Shown piece after piece: positions 33,417-42,367 of a DNA stretch of 64,000 nucleotides. The stretch covers positions 62,001-126,000 of the forward strand of contig NZ_CP134778.1 of assembly GCF_031884435.1 (NCBI RefSeq), read 5' to 3'. The notes beneath the pieces are model-generated. The model was not told the DNA's origin. It saw nothing but the letters and a program-made list of their open reading frames with translations, and made no database searches. The DNA comes from Bosea sp. 685. GTDB taxonomy: Bacteria > Pseudomonadota > Alphaproteobacteria > Rhizobiales > Beijerinckiaceae. The translations under genes were made by a program, and so were the position numbers. Numbering within the stretch: the stretch's first letter is position 1; every line of letters starts with the position of its first letter.

Positions 33417-34811
33417 ATGAAACTCTCTCGATCCGTGTCCCGGCTGGAGGCCGCGCCGGCCTTCCTCAGCGACCTCATCGACACGCTGACGGAGCGGGGA
33501 CGATCCTTGCTCCGACACAGGGATGTCAGGAATGCCACCACCAAGGACGCGCTGCCGGAGCTCGGCGAGTTGCTACTGTCGCGTCGGGGCGAGGCTTCGG
33601 GCGTGGTGCTGGCGCAAGCCCTGGTCGCCGGCTATGTCGCTGCCGATCCCGTGAAGCGCCTGGAGTTCCTGACAGCGCTGGCGGACCGCTTCGGGCCGGA
33701 TCGGCGCCGCATCGAGATGGCGATCGAGGCGGTTCGCAAGAACGAGGTGCCGGACGCCTTGGAAGACCTGCATGCTGCCGCAGAGCCCCGGCGACAGGAG
33801 TTGATCCGACGCCTCAACCTCGCCCCGGGGGGCACCTCCGCCCTCGTGCGGATGCGGGAAGAGCTTCTCCGGCACCTGGCCGATCATCCGGAACTGAGGC
33901 GGGTCGATGCCGATTTCAGCCATCTCTTCTCGTCCTGGTTCAACAGGGGGTTCCTGGTGGTTCGGCCGATCGACTGGACCACGCCGGCCAACATCCTCGA
34001 GAAGATTATCCGCTACGAGGCCGTGCATGCGATCCGGAACTGGGACGATCTGCGCAACCGCCTCGAACCCGAGGACCGCCGTTGCTACGGCTTCTTCCAT
34101 CCCCAGCTCGTCGACGAGCCGCTCATCTTCGTGGAAGTGGCCCTCACGCGGAGCATCCCCGGCGCGATCGGTCCGCTGCTCGACCTCGCCCGCAAGCCGA
34201 CGCCGGCATCCGAGACCACGACCGCGGTGTTCTACTCGATCTCGAACACCCAGAAGGGGCTGGGCGGCGTCTCTTTCGGCAACTTTCTGATCAAGCAGGT
34301 GGTGGAGAACCTCAAGCGCGAGCTGCCGGATCTCAAGACCTTTGTCACGCTGTCGCCCGTGCCCGGCTTCGCAGCCTGGCTTGCGCGCGAACGCAGGGCG
34401 GAGGCGCCCGCCTGCCTCGACGCGGCGGCACGGGAGGCCTTCGCGACGCTCGACGAGCCTGCCTGGCACGAGGATCCGGCCAAGGTCGAGAAGGTCAAGG
34501 AGCCCCTTCTGCAGGCGGCCGCCTATTACTTCCTGAAGGCAAAGGATTCAAAGGGCCGACCGATCGATCCCGTGGCGCGGTTCCATCTCGGAAACGGCGC
34601 CCGCTTGGAGCGGTTGAACGCTTTCGGCGATCTCTCACCCAAGGGCCTGAAGCAATCGCATGGTCTGATGGTGAACTATCTCTATGCGCTCGACGAGATC
34701 GAGGCAAACCATGAGGCGTTCGCCGAAAACGGCAAGGTTGCGGCCTCTGCGGCCGTCCGCAAAACCCTGCGCGCCGACCTCCCATCCCGTGACCTGGTGC
34801 CGACGCCATGA
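33417..34811 (+). CDS. matA: malonyl-CoA decarboxylase
   Basis: 464 residues. The helical N-terminal domain is followed by the catalytic acetyltransferase-like domain: RYEAVHAIRNWDDLRNRLEP, FFHPQLVDEPLIFVEVALT, YSISNTQKGLGGVSFGNFLI, the Ser of TLSPVPGF, the His of VARFHLGNGA and the Tyr of MVNYLYALDE. These match the catalytic Ser, His and Tyr positions known for human MCD. It releases CO2 from malonyl-CoA to give acetyl-CoA. AAGGAG is correctly spaced before the ATG at 33417, making earlier ATGs unlikely. It overlaps matB by four bases. Confidence 0.94.
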   Translation: MKLSRSVSRLEAAPAFLSDLIDTLTERGRSLLRHRDVRNATTKDALPELGELLLSRRGEASGVVLAQALVAGYVAADPVKRLEFLTALADRFGPDRRRIEMAIEAVRKNEVPDALEDLHAAAEPRRQELIRRLNLAPGGTSALVRMREELLRHLADHPELRRVDADFSHLFSSWFNRGFLVVRPIDWTTPANILEKIIRYEAVHAIRNWDDLRNRLEPEDRRCYGFFHPQLVDEPLIFVEVALTRSIPGAIGPLLDLARKPTPASETTTAVFYSISNTQKGLGGVSFGNFLIKQVVENLKRELPDLKTFVTLSPVPGFAAWLARERRAEAPACLDAAAREAFATLDEPAWHEDPAKVEKVKEPLLQAAAYYFLKAKDSKGRPIDPVARFHLGNGARLERLNAFGDLSPKGLKQSHGLMVNYLYALDEIEANHEAFAENGKVAASAAVRKTLRADLPSRDLVPTP

Positions 34812-36400
34812 CCGCCACCTCTCTCGAGACCCTCATGAGATCCAACATCGATCCTCGTTTTGGAGCCCTTGCCATGAACGCGAACCTGTTTGACCGGCTG
34901 GAGCGCTCGATCGCCGACCCCGCCAGGGCGGCTATCATGACCCCTGCGGGCGAGACCATCAGCTATGCCGAGCTCATCTCGCTGGCCGGCCGTCTCGCAA
35001 ACGTGCTGGTCGCCCGTGGGGTCAAGCCGGGCGATCGCGTCGCAGTCCAGGTCGAGAAGTCCGTTCCGGCCATGATGCTTTATCTCGCGACCGCGCGGGC
35101 CGGAGCCGTCTACCTGCCGCTCAACACGGGCTATACGCTTACCGAGCTGGAATACTTCATCGGCGACGCCGAGCCCTCGCTGGTCGTCTGCGATCCCGGC
35201 AAGCGCGAGGGTATCGCCGCCATCGCCGCGAAGGTCGGCGGCTGCGTCGAGACGTTGGACGCAAGAGGGCAGGGCACGCTGACCGAAGCGGCCGATCTGG
35301 CCCCGGAAGCCTTCGCGACAGTGCAAAGAGCGGGGGACGACCTGGCCGCCATTCTCTACACATCGGGGACGACGGGCCGCTCCAAGGGAGCAATGCTCAC
35401 GCACGACAACCTCGTCTCGAATGCACTGACCCTGAAGGAGGTCTGGCGCTTCACCGAGGGCGACACGCTCATCCATGCCCTGCCGATCTACCATACCCAT
35501 GGCCTGTTCGTGGCCGGCAACGTGACCCTCTTCTCCGGCGCGTCGATGATCTTCCTGCCGAAGTTCGACGCCGACGAGATCCTTGCGCTGATGCCTCGCG
35601 CGACGGCCCTCATGGGCGTGCCGACCTTCTATGTCCGCCTGCTGCAAAATCCTGGTCTGACTCCTCAGGCGACCGCCGGCATGCGCCTGTTCGTGTCGGG
35701 TTCGGCGCCGCTGCTGGCTGAGACGCATCGCGAGTGGAGCGCTCGCACCGGCCACGCCATTCTCGAGCGCTACGGCATGACCGAAACCAACATGAACACC
35801 TCGAACCCCTATGACGGGCACCGGGTGCCCGGTGCCGTCGGGCTACCCTTGCCAGGAGTCACGGTCCGTATCACCGACCCCGAGACGGGGACGGAGCTGG
35901 CGCGGAACGAGATCGGCATGATCGAGGTCAAGGGGCCGAACGTGTTCAAGGGCTACTGGCGCATGCCGGAGAAGACGGCGGCGGAGTTCCGCCCGGACGG
36001 CTTCTTCATCACCGGCGACCTCGGCAAGATCGACGAGCGCGGCTACGTGCACATTGTCGGCCGCGGCAAGGATCTCGTGATCACGGGTGGCTTCAACGTC
36101 TATCCGAAGGAGATCGAAGACGAGATCGACGCCATTGCCGGCGTGTTCGAATCGGCGGTGATCGGCATTCCGCATGCCGATTTCGGCGAGGGCGTCACGG
36201 CCGTCGTCGTCCGCTCCAAAGAGGCGTCGGTGGATGAACGCGCGATCCTGGCCGGGCTCGACGGGCGGCTCGCGAAGTTCAAGCTGCCCAAGCGCATCGT
36301 CTTCGTCGACGAGCTTCCGCGCAACGCCATGGGTAAGGTGCAGAAGAATGCCCTGCGCGAAATGTTCAGCGGCCTCTACCAGAGATCCGCCAAGGCTTAG
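34808..36400 (+). CDS. matB: malonyl-CoA synthetase (malonate-CoA ligase)
   Basis: Up to 530 residues. The family normally begins at the internal MNANLFDRL (ATG at 34874, 508 residues), which may be the real start; the ATG at 34808 is coupled to the matA stop. Acyl-CoA-synthetase motifs are AILYTSGTTGRSKGAM, ILERYGMTETNMNTSNPYDG, FITGDLGKIDERGYVHIVGR and the late catalytic Lys in NAMGKVQKNALRE. ALPIYHTHGLFVAGNV is typical of MatB. It activates malonate with ATP and CoA, after which MatA decarboxylates it. Together with the TRAP genes this is a complete malonate utilisation locus. Confidence 0.94.
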   Translation: MTATSLETLMRSNIDPRFGALAMNANLFDRLERSIADPARAAIMTPAGETISYAELISLAGRLANVLVARGVKPGDRVAVQVEKSVPAMMLYLATARAGAVYLPLNTGYTLTELEYFIGDAEPSLVVCDPGKREGIAAIAAKVGGCVETLDARGQGTLTEAADLAPEAFATVQRAGDDLAAILYTSGTTGRSKGAMLTHDNLVSNALTLKEVWRFTEGDTLIHALPIYHTHGLFVAGNVTLFSGASMIFLPKFDADEILALMPRATALMGVPTFYVRLLQNPGLTPQATAGMRLFVSGSAPLLAETHREWSARTGHAILERYGMTETNMNTSNPYDGHRVPGAVGLPLPGVTVRITDPETGTELARNEIGMIEVKGPNVFKGYWRMPEKTAAEFRPDGFFITGDLGKIDERGYVHIVGRGKDLVITGGFNVYPKEIEDEIDAIAGVFESAVIGIPHADFGEGVTAVVVRSKEASVDERAILAGLDGRLAKFKLPKRIVFVDELPRNAMGKVQKNALREMFSGLYQRSAKA

Positions 36401-36406
36401 TGAAGA

Positions 36407-36434
36407 CCCGGGGGCGGAGGCAACCGCCTCGGGG
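36407..36434 (+). terminator. GC-rich hairpin just after matB
   Basis: CCCGGGGGCGG and CCGCCTCGGGG can pair around AGGCAA with one G-T wobble and one mismatch. It begins six bases after the matB stop. No T run follows, so it is a weak or Rho-assisted terminator candidate. Confidence 0.4.
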
Positions 36435-36771
36435 CCGATGGTTTCGGCGCCGACCCCCCTGCGTCTCGACGACCATTCAGACCGTTTAGTCGGCCGCCAA
36501 CTCAAGGGCTGGTCATTTCACCGCTGATTTGTGGTGCCGCGCTTTCGGCCGTGATCGCTCAGACCGACTCTTCTGCCCGGGCAGCGGCGAGCGTGTTCCA
36601 TGGAGTCGCTCTCGCCAAACCTGCAAAGGGTGTGAATCGAGGCACCGTTGGACCCCCGATAGGTGTTGAAGTGATCCTATCGTTTGGTTTTAAAGTAGCC
36701 GCAAACTTTATTAAATCTCGCCGATCGGCATAGTCGTGTTTCGGCACCAGAGGGTCAAACTTCGAGCAAGT
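36435..36771. other. intergenic region after matB, nothing recognised
   Basis: About 340 bases between the matB hairpin and the end of the convergent GntR gene. Short overlapping frames of ~60 codons exist on both strands near 36551-36747, but neither shows a domain, a ribosome site or membrane character. The base composition becomes AT-richer toward 36690-36720. Confidence 0.5.
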
Positions 36772-37614
36772 TCAAACGTCTGAGCCTGCGCCTGCTGCGC
36801 GCCTGCGCTTCCGTGCGGGTTGCCCGAGAGCGAGAAGTGCGCCGGCGCGATCTTCCGACAACGCATTTTGCAGATTACGTCCGGTCCGCAAAATATGCTC
36901 GCGCAGCCTGTCGCGCGCATAGTCCCGGTCACGAGCAACCGCGCCTTGGGCGATCTGATTATGCTCCTGTTCGACGTTGGCGTCGCCGCCAGTTCGTGTG
37001 AGGAATATCCGTCTGTAGCGATCGTTCAGGTTATGCAGGGTCGTGCAAAAATTTAGCAGGATCGGCATGTCACACCCCTGGATCAACGTCAGGTGGAATT
37101 CCCGATGCGCATCCTCCCAGGCTTCGAGGCTCGCCGTATCCGACGCCTCGCGATGAATGCGATTCAGCCTGTGCAAGGCCCTCGTTATCCCGCTTTCCCA
37201 AGCGAGGTCTCCGTTCTGCATTGCCATGTCGAGCGCAAGGCATTCGAATTCGGCGCGCAGTTGCGTGATCTCTCGCAGGTTCGACAGCGAAACCGGCGCC
37301 ACCGTGTAACCCCGATTGTCGTGAAGTTCGACCAAGCCAACGGAGGTCAACCGGGCCAGCGCCTCCCTCATGGGGCTCAGGCTCACGTCGAACGTTTTCC
37401 GTGCCCTGTCGAGGTTGATCTTCGAGCCCGGGGGAAGCTCGCCTTGCAAGATGGCCTCCCGCATCCGAGAGACGAGGCGCGATGAGATCGTGTTCTTGCC
37501 GCTCTCCTCGTTCCCGCCAGGGGCTACCAAGGCGGCGCGGTGCTCCCCGTCGGCCGGAGCTGAAGGTGCAGCCTTCGTGCGATCTGCCTTCGCCAAGTCG
37601 TCCTCCGATCGCAT
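36772..37614 (-). CDS. GntR-family (FCD) regulator, candidate controller of the aromatic/C1 regulon
   Basis: About 280 residues from the ATG at 37614 (GTGGAGCC before it; the frame is open 23 codons more). A ~45-residue polar leader precedes the winged helix (RLVSRMREAILQGELPPGSK, VSLSPMREALARLTSVGLVE, LHDNRGYTVAPVS) and the FCD domain (AWEDAHREFHLTLIQGCDMP, EQEHNQIAQGAVARD). In place of the common VSRTPVREAL the recognition helix reads VSLSPMREAL. Upstream lies ATAATCGATTAT, a 12-base palindrome whose core recurs before purU, the dioxygenase operon and the metF/livK region. I infer that this protein binds those sites. Confidence 0.87.
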   Translation of the reverse strand: MRSEDDLAKADRTKAAPSAPADGEHRAALVAPGGNEESGKNTISSRLVSRMREAILQGELPPGSKINLDRARKTFDVSLSPMREALARLTSVGLVELHDNRGYTVAPVSLSNLREITQLRAEFECLALDMAMQNGDLAWESGITRALHRLNRIHREASDTASLEAWEDAHREFHLTLIQGCDMPILLNFCTTLHNLNDRYRRIFLTRTGGDANVEQEHNQIAQGAVARDRDYARDRLREHILRTGRNLQNALSEDRAGALLALGQPARKRRRAAGAGSDV

Positions 37615-37774
37615 GGCTCCACGGAGCCGGGACCAATTCCAATGACGCTGTCGGCCACCTCGACGCAGCGATGGGGAATCCACCGCTCAACATCCTCGTT
37701 TAGCAAACCCGGCACCGTTTCGACAGCCGAGCCAACCCCTCGTCGAGCATTGACCTAACCAACGCCAATTCCGG

Positions 37775-37793
37775 TTGACAGATAATCGATTAT
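37775..37793 (+). promoter_or_regulatory. TTGACA plus 12-base palindrome ATAATCGATTAT
   Basis: TTGACAG is followed directly by the perfect palindrome ATAATCGATTAT (core AATCGATT at 37784). TTG and CAA recur symmetrically four bases outside the palindrome. It lies about 170 bases from the GntR start and 200 from purU, in their shared divergent region. Closest partner: the site at 42219, read on its minus strand. Confidence 0.6.
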
Positions 37794-37923
37794 TGAACAA
37801 AAAGAAAGCGTTGATCTGCCGTCCTGCTCGGAAGCGGGGAGTACGGCATGCGCGCAATTGTCACTGAAGTGACGCCCGTCACTGCTCAAGAGCGTCGTTC
37901 TCATTGACGGGTGTTGGCTTAAA

Positions 37924-37931
37924 AATCGATT
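37924..37931 (+). promoter_or_regulatory. AATCGATT palindrome before purU
   Basis: AAAAATCGATTG, about 59 bases before the purU start and 20 bases after a TTGACG box at 37904. The placement overlaps the likely -10 region of the purU-folD promoter, as expected for a repressor site. Confidence 0.55.
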
Positions 37932-37989
37932 GTCTTGCGCGCGCCAGCCTCATTTGCTTCGGCGACACGCACGAGTATGCGGGGAACAA

Positions 37990-38856
37990 ATGGCTATCTC
38001 GGACACATACCTTCTCACCCTATCGTGCCGAAACCGCCCGGGCATCGTGGCGAGAGTCGCCACGCACTTGTTCATGCACGACGCGAACATCCAGGACGCC
38101 CAGCAGTTCGACGACGAGGAGACCGGGCGCTTCTTCATGCGCGTACGCTTCGGGCTCCTATCCGATGCGGCATCGCTGGACGATCTGCGCGAGAGCTTCG
38201 CCGAGGTCGCCACGACGTTCGGCATGGATTGGACGATTCGTTCACGGCGAGACAAGCAGCGTGTCGTCATCATGGTGTCCCGGTTCGATCATTGCCTGAC
38301 CGACATCCTTTATCGCTGGCGGATGGGCGAGCTCGACATGGACATCGTCGGCATCATAGCGAACTATCCGCGCGAGACTTACGCGGCCCACGAGTTCGGC
38401 GATATCCCTTTCGACTACCTGCCGATCACCAAGGATACGAAGCCTGAGCAGGAGGCGGCCGTCTGGCGAGTCGTCCAGGAACGGAAAGCCGATCTCGTCA
38501 TCCTCGCGCGATACATGCAGATTTTGTCGGACGATCTGGCAACGAAGCTCGCCGACCGCTGCATCAACATCCATCACTCCTTCCTGCCCGGTTTCAAGGG
38601 TGCGAAGCCGTATCACCAGGCGTTCGAGAGGGGCGTCAAGTTGATCGGGGCGACGGCCCACTACGTCACCTCCGACCTCGACGAGGGACCGATCATCGAG
38701 CAGGACGTCGAACGGATATCGCACGTCGACACGCCCGACGATCTCGTGCGCAAAGGTCGCGACATCGAACGCCGCGTGCTTTCGCGGGCGATAGCCTGGC
38801 ATCTAGACGGTCGGGTCTTGCGCAACGGTACCAAGACCGTCGTTTTCCGGGACTAG
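37990..38856 (+). CDS. purU: formyltetrahydrofolate deformylase
   Basis: 288 residues. An N-terminal ACT domain ([20 protein letters not shown], ~5-85) is followed by a formyltransferase-fold domain: [40 protein letters not shown], and the catalytic block [20 protein letters not shown] with the later [12 protein letters not shown]. It hydrolyses 10-formyl-THF to formate and THF. GGGGAA precedes the ATG at 37990. It is followed after two bases by folD, and the pair can return methyl carbon taken from O-demethylation as formate and free THF. Confidence 0.93.
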   Translation: MAISDTYLLTLSCRNRPGIVARVATHLFMHDANIQDAQQFDDEETGRFFMRVRFGLLSDAASLDDLRESFAEVATTFGMDWTIRSRRDKQRVVIMVSRFDHCLTDILYRWRMGELDMDIVGIIANYPRETYAAHEFGDIPFDYLPITKDTKPEQEAAVWRVVQERKADLVILARYMQILSDDLATKLADRCINIHHSFLPGFKGAKPYHQAFERGVKLIGATAHYVTSDLDEGPIIEQDVERISHVDTPDDLVRKGRDIERRVLSRAIAWHLDGRVLRNGTKTVVFRD

Positions 38857-38858
38857 CC

Positions 38859-39734
38859 ATGTCAGCTTCCATCATCGACGGCAAAGCCATAGCCGAAGGG
38901 CTGCGGGCGCGGCTGAAAGAAGACGTCTCGGCTTTCGGCGCAAATGGACGTGCGCCCGGCCTCGCCGTCGTACTCGTCGGAAGCGATCCGGCCAGCGCCG
39001 TGTACGTCCGAGCCAAGGCCCGGCAAACCGCCGAGGTCGGAATGCTATCGTTCGAGCATCGACTTCCAGGGGATGTGCGGCAGGACGATCTGATCCGATT
39101 GGTCGAGACGCTAAACCGCGATCCGGCGGTGGACGGGATACTCGTCCAGCTCCCTCTGCCAGCTCACATCGATGCGACCGTGATCCTTTCGACGGTCGAT
39201 CCAGCGAAGGACGTCGACGGCTTTCATCCGGTCAATGCGGGCCGTCTGGCCACGGGCGATACGCGAGCCTTGTCGCCCTGCACGCCGCTCGGCTGCATCC
39301 ATTTGCTGAAAAGCGTCCGAGCCAACCTGGCTGGAGCGCATGCCGTCGTTTTAGGCCGCTCCAACATCGTCGGAAAACCGTTGGCGCAATTGCTTCTGGG
39401 CGAGAACTGCACGGTCACGATCGCCCATTCCCGCACCCGCGACGTCGCGGGCGTTTGCCGCACGGCGGACATCGTCGTCGCAGCGGCCGGCCAGCCGGAA
39501 ATGGTCCGGGGCGACTGGATCCAGCGCGGCGCGCTCGTCATCGACGTGGGCATCAACCGCATTGCGAGAGAGGGTGGATACCGGCTGGTTGGCGACGCCG
39601 CTTTCGACGAGGTCCGCGATCGGGCTGGAGCCATCACGCCCGTCCCCGGCGGCGTCGGTCCGATGACGATCGCCTACCTGCTGCAAAACACGCTGAAGGC
39701 CGCACGGCAGCGTTCGTGCGACGCCGTTACCTGA
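38859..39734 (+). CDS. folD: bifunctional methylenetetrahydrofolate dehydrogenase/cyclohydrolase
   Basis: 291 residues. The catalytic Lys lies in [14 protein letters not shown]. Other family blocks are [47 protein letters not shown] (NADP site) and [20 protein letters not shown]. It converts 5,10-methylene-THF to 10-formyl-THF. It sits directly behind purU. Its last eight bases overlap the end of the convergent aldolase gene. This may be an extra copy dedicated to catabolism, next to a housekeeping folD elsewhere. Confidence 0.94.
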   Translation: MSASIIDGKAIAEGLRARLKEDVSAFGANGRAPGLAVVLVGSDPASAVYVRAKARQTAEVGMLSFEHRLPGDVRQDDLIRLVETLNRDPAVDGILVQLPLPAHIDATVILSTVDPAKDVDGFHPVNAGRLATGDTRALSPCTPLGCIHLLKSVRANLAGAHAVVLGRSNIVGKPLAQLLLGENCTVTIAHSRTRDVAGVCRTADIVVAAAGQPEMVRGDWIQRGALVIDVGINRIAREGGYRLVGDAAFDEVRDRAGAITPVPGGVGPMTIAYLLQNTLKAARQRSCDAVT

Positions 39735-40497
39735 ACCGGGCCGCGACGGCCTCTGTTCCGCGCGCAAGGATTCCGGCATCGATCGCCACTGCGGTGAACG
39801 ACGAGCCCGCCTCGATGCAACGGCGCGCGAAGGCCTCGTCCGGCGTCAGGATGCCGGCGGGCTTTCCTGCAGCTCGGATCCGGCCGATGGCGGCGACGAC
39901 CTCGGCCTCGACCGACGGATGGCCGGGTTCGCCGGCATATCCGAGACTGGCGGCGAGATCGGCGGGTCCGACGAACAAACCGTCGACGCCTTCGACGCCA
40001 GCGATGCGCTCGATCTGTTGCAGGGCCTCGACCGTCTCGATCTGGACGAGTACGCAGAGCTCTTCGGCGGCGCGCTTGGCGTAGCCGGGTATCCGGCCGA
40101 ACCGGGTCGCCCGCGTCAGCCCGGACACTCCGCGCACCCCCGCCGGCGGATAGCGAGTGGCCGCGACGGCCGCGGCGGCCTCCTCGGCATTCTGGACATA
40201 GGGAATGAGAAGCGTCTGTGCTCCAAAGTCCAGGAAGCGCTTGATCAGCACGACATCGTTCGACGCCGGCCTGACCACCGCCGACACATCGTAGGGCGCC
40301 ACGGCCTGAAGTTGGGGCAGGACCGTCAGGGGGTCGCCGGGCGAATGCTCGGTGTCGAACAACAGCCAGTCGTACCCCGCGCCTGCGACGGCCTCCGCCG
40401 CATAGGACCCCGGAAGGGAGCACCAGAGCCCGATCTGCTGGCGGCCGGCGAGCAACTCATGCTTGAAGCGATTGCGAGGCAGTTCCAGGGCGGCCAT
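39727..40497 (-). CDS. HpcH/HpaI-family aldolase
   Basis: 256 residues. A pyruvate-dependent class II aldolase with the TIM-barrel signatures [54 protein letters not shown] (metal Glu) and [16 protein letters not shown] (metal Asp). It should split a 4-hydroxy-2-oxo acid to pyruvate and an aldehyde. Its ATG overlaps the stop of the hydratase gene (TGATG), so both are coupled. In the 4-hydroxyphenylacetate route the equivalent pair is HpaH-HpaI; here the pair follows an intradiol dioxygenase instead. Confidence 0.9.
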   Translation of the reverse strand: MAALELPRNRFKHELLAGRQQIGLWCSLPGSYAAEAVAGAGYDWLLFDTEHSPGDPLTVLPQLQAVAPYDVSAVVRPASNDVVLIKRFLDFGAQTLLIPYVQNAEEAAAAVAATRYPPAGVRGVSGLTRATRFGRIPGYAKRAAEELCVLVQIETVEALQQIERIAGVEGVDGLFVGPADLAASLGYAGEPGHPSVEAEVVAAIGRIRAAGKPAGILTPDEAFARRCIEAGSSFTAVAIDAGILARGTEAVAARFR

Positions 40498-41279
40498 CAC
40501 ACGAACGAGACCGAGATCGCGCCGATCGGACCGTAGTCGGCGGTCACCACGTCGCCGCGCTTGATATCCACCGGCCGGGTGAACGAACCACCAAGCACGA
40601 TCTGACCCTTCTCGAGTCTGGCACCGACGGCGTGCAACTTGTTGACGAGCCACGCGACCCCGGCGGCGGGATGACCCATGATCGCGGCGGATACGCCGGA
40701 TTCCTCGATGATGCCGTTGAGTGCCAACGTCGCGCCGATCCAGCGGATGTCGACGTCCATCGGGCGGATAGGGCGCCCGCCCACGACGATCGCCCCGAAC
40801 GCGGCGTTGTCGGCGATGGTGTCGACGATCGCGCGCGGTACTTCGGTCCGGTAGTCGATGATCTCCAGCGCCGGCACGACGAACTCGGTGGCGCGTAGGA
40901 CGTCGTAGATCCGACAGTTGGGGCCCTCTAGGTCCTCGCTCATCACGAAGGCCAGTTCGACCTCCAGCCGTGGCTTGATGAACAGGTCGGCGCGGATTTG
41001 CGCGCCGTCATTGTACAGGGCGTCGTCGAGAATGCGTCCATAGTCCGGTTCGTTGATCTTGGACGCCATCTGCATGGCGCGGGACGTCAGGCCAATCTTG
41101 TGACCGGCGACCCGTGCGCCGGCGTCGATGCGCGCCTGTGCCCAAATGTCCTGCACACGGTAGGCATCCTCGATCTCCATGTGCGGGTAGGTGCGTGAAA
41201 GCTGAGGGCAGGGGACGCGGTCCCGTTCGGCCCGCAGGATCGCGGCGGCCGCCTCGCGCCGTTCGTCTTCCGTCAGCAT
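40497..41279 (-). CDS. 2-oxo-4-enoate hydratase (MhpD/HpaH family)
   Basis: 260 residues of the fumarylacetoacetase-fold hydratase family: [70 protein letters not shown] (metal Glu residues), [10 protein letters not shown]. It adds water to a 2-hydroxydienoate, giving the 4-hydroxy-2-oxo acid used by the coupled aldolase. AAGGA precedes the ATG at 41279. The dioxygenase gene lies 16 bases upstream, making a three-gene minus-strand operon. Confidence 0.9.
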   Translation of the reverse strand: MLTEDERREAAAAILRAERDRVPCPQLSRTYPHMEIEDAYRVQDIWAQARIDAGARVAGHKIGLTSRAMQMASKINEPDYGRILDDALYNDGAQIRADLFIKPRLEVELAFVMSEDLEGPNCRIYDVLRATEFVVPALEIIDYRTEVPRAIVDTIADNAAFGAIVVGGRPIRPMDVDIRWIGATLALNGIIEESGVSAAIMGHPAAGVAWLVNKLHAVGARLEKGQIVLGGSFTRPVDIKRGDVVTADYGPIGAISVSFV

Positions 41280-41295
41280 GGCTAGGTCCTTCGTC

Positions 41296-42189
41296 TCAGC
41301 GAATGGGGGGCCGCGGCAGGATCGCCTCGCCCGGTTCCATGACATAGGTGTAATCGAGCGAGTACCAGGGAACGGCCGCCATCGACTCCACCGGATGCGG
41401 CTCCTCATGCCGCACGAAGTCGCCGATAAGCGATCGCGTCACGCCGAACTGAACGTCCGAGTCGATATGAGGGTCGTTGGGATCGTAGACCTGCGAGATC
41501 AGCACCTTGAAGCCGGGCTTGAAGATAAGCGCGTGAAGGTGTGCGGGCCGCATCGGGTGGCGACGCTGCGCTCGCAGAAGCCGCCCGACGACCCCGTCGG
41601 TCGGGATCGGATAGCCGATCATCATCACGGATCGGAACCAGAAGCGGCCGTCCTGATCGGTGGTGAACTTGCCCCGGAGGTTCATCTCCGCTTGCTCGGG
41701 ATCTTGGTTTTCGTAAAGGCCCACCGGCGAGGCGTGCCAGACGTCGACCTCCGCGCCAGCGATCGGTCGTCCATCGCGGTCGATCACCCGTGCGGTCACG
41801 AAAAGCGGGTCGCCCTGAGTGTCGGATCGTAGAATCGAGCCGCCGTTCTCTACGCGCGGAGAGTCGAGGCGCCAGAACGGACCGAGCAGAGATTGCGACG
41901 TCTCTGTGTTTCCGCCATCGCCGTTGTTGAGCAGGCAGACGAGCGAGGAAACGCCCAACGAACCGGCCATCAACATCATTTCATTGTGCGTGTCAGAGGC
42001 GAGCTGGCCGATCTCGTTGAGGACTGCGACCGCTTCGCGGAACTCCGCCTCCGTCAACCTTACGTCCCGGACGAAGCCGTGCATGTGATGAATGAGGGAC
42101 ACCAGTATTTCTCGTAGGCGCGGATTGTCCGTGCGCCCCATGACGTCCAGGGCGGCGGCAGTTACGTCGGCCTCGCTTGCAATGCGCAT
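41296..42189 (-). CDS. intradiol ring-cleavage dioxygenase (hydroxyquinol/catechol 1,2-dioxygenase type)
   Basis: 297 residues. A helical N-terminal dimerisation domain (~1-95: NPRLREILVSLIHHMHGFVR, LNEIGQLASDTHNEMMLMAG) precedes the beta-sandwich. Iron ligands are visible as Tyr in SPVGLYENQDPEQ, Tyr in IGYPIPTDGVVG and the two His of RPAHLHALIFKPGFK. The layout is that of catechol or hydroxyquinol dioxygenases, not protocatechuate 3,4-dioxygenase. It cleaves between two ring hydroxyls. AAGGGAG lies before the start. An AATCGATT site sits 32 bases upstream. The ring substrate is uncertain; the following hydratase and aldolase hint at a triol. Confidence 0.9.
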   Translation of the reverse strand: MRIASEADVTAAALDVMGRTDNPRLREILVSLIHHMHGFVRDVRLTEAEFREAVAVLNEIGQLASDTHNEMMLMAGSLGVSSLVCLLNNGDGGNTETSQSLLGPFWRLDSPRVENGGSILRSDTQGDPLFVTARVIDRDGRPIAGAEVDVWHASPVGLYENQDPEQAEMNLRGKFTTDQDGRFWFRSVMMIGYPIPTDGVVGRLLRAQRRHPMRPAHLHALIFKPGFKVLISQVYDPNDPHIDSDVQFGVTRSLIGDFVRHEEPHPVESMAAVPWYSLDYTYVMEPGEAILPRPPIR

Positions 42190-42218
42190 GTCTCACTCCC
42201 TTGGCGAGACCATCATTT

Positions 42219-42237
42219 TTAATCGATTATTTGTCAA
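42219..42237 (-). promoter_or_regulatory. TTGACAAATAATCGATTA box before the dioxygenase operon
   Basis: On the minus strand TTGACA is followed directly by AATAATCGATTA (core 42221-42228), the same TTGACA-palindrome arrangement as at 37775. It lies about 32 bases before the dioxygenase start, where it would overlap the promoter. Confidence 0.6.
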
Positions 42238-42359
42238 GGTAAGTCATTCTGAGCCAGCCCGTGTCCCGCGCCGAATCCCTCATTCCTTGGCGTCATGGGA
42301 TCGCATGGCCGCGCAGGGCGGTTTTCTTCGGGAATCAGGCCGTAATGGTTCCGTGGATT

Positions 42360-42367
42360 AATCGATT
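42360..42367. promoter_or_regulatory. second AATCGATT copy upstream of the dioxygenase operon
   Basis: ATTAATCGATTTTG, about 170 bases from the dioxygenase start and 139 bases from the first site. Could permit looping between the two copies. Confidence 0.45.

Noticed and set aside
36551..36747. Two ~60-codon frames on opposite strands as small genes
   Set aside because: No ribosome site, no domain, and they overlap each other in antisense.
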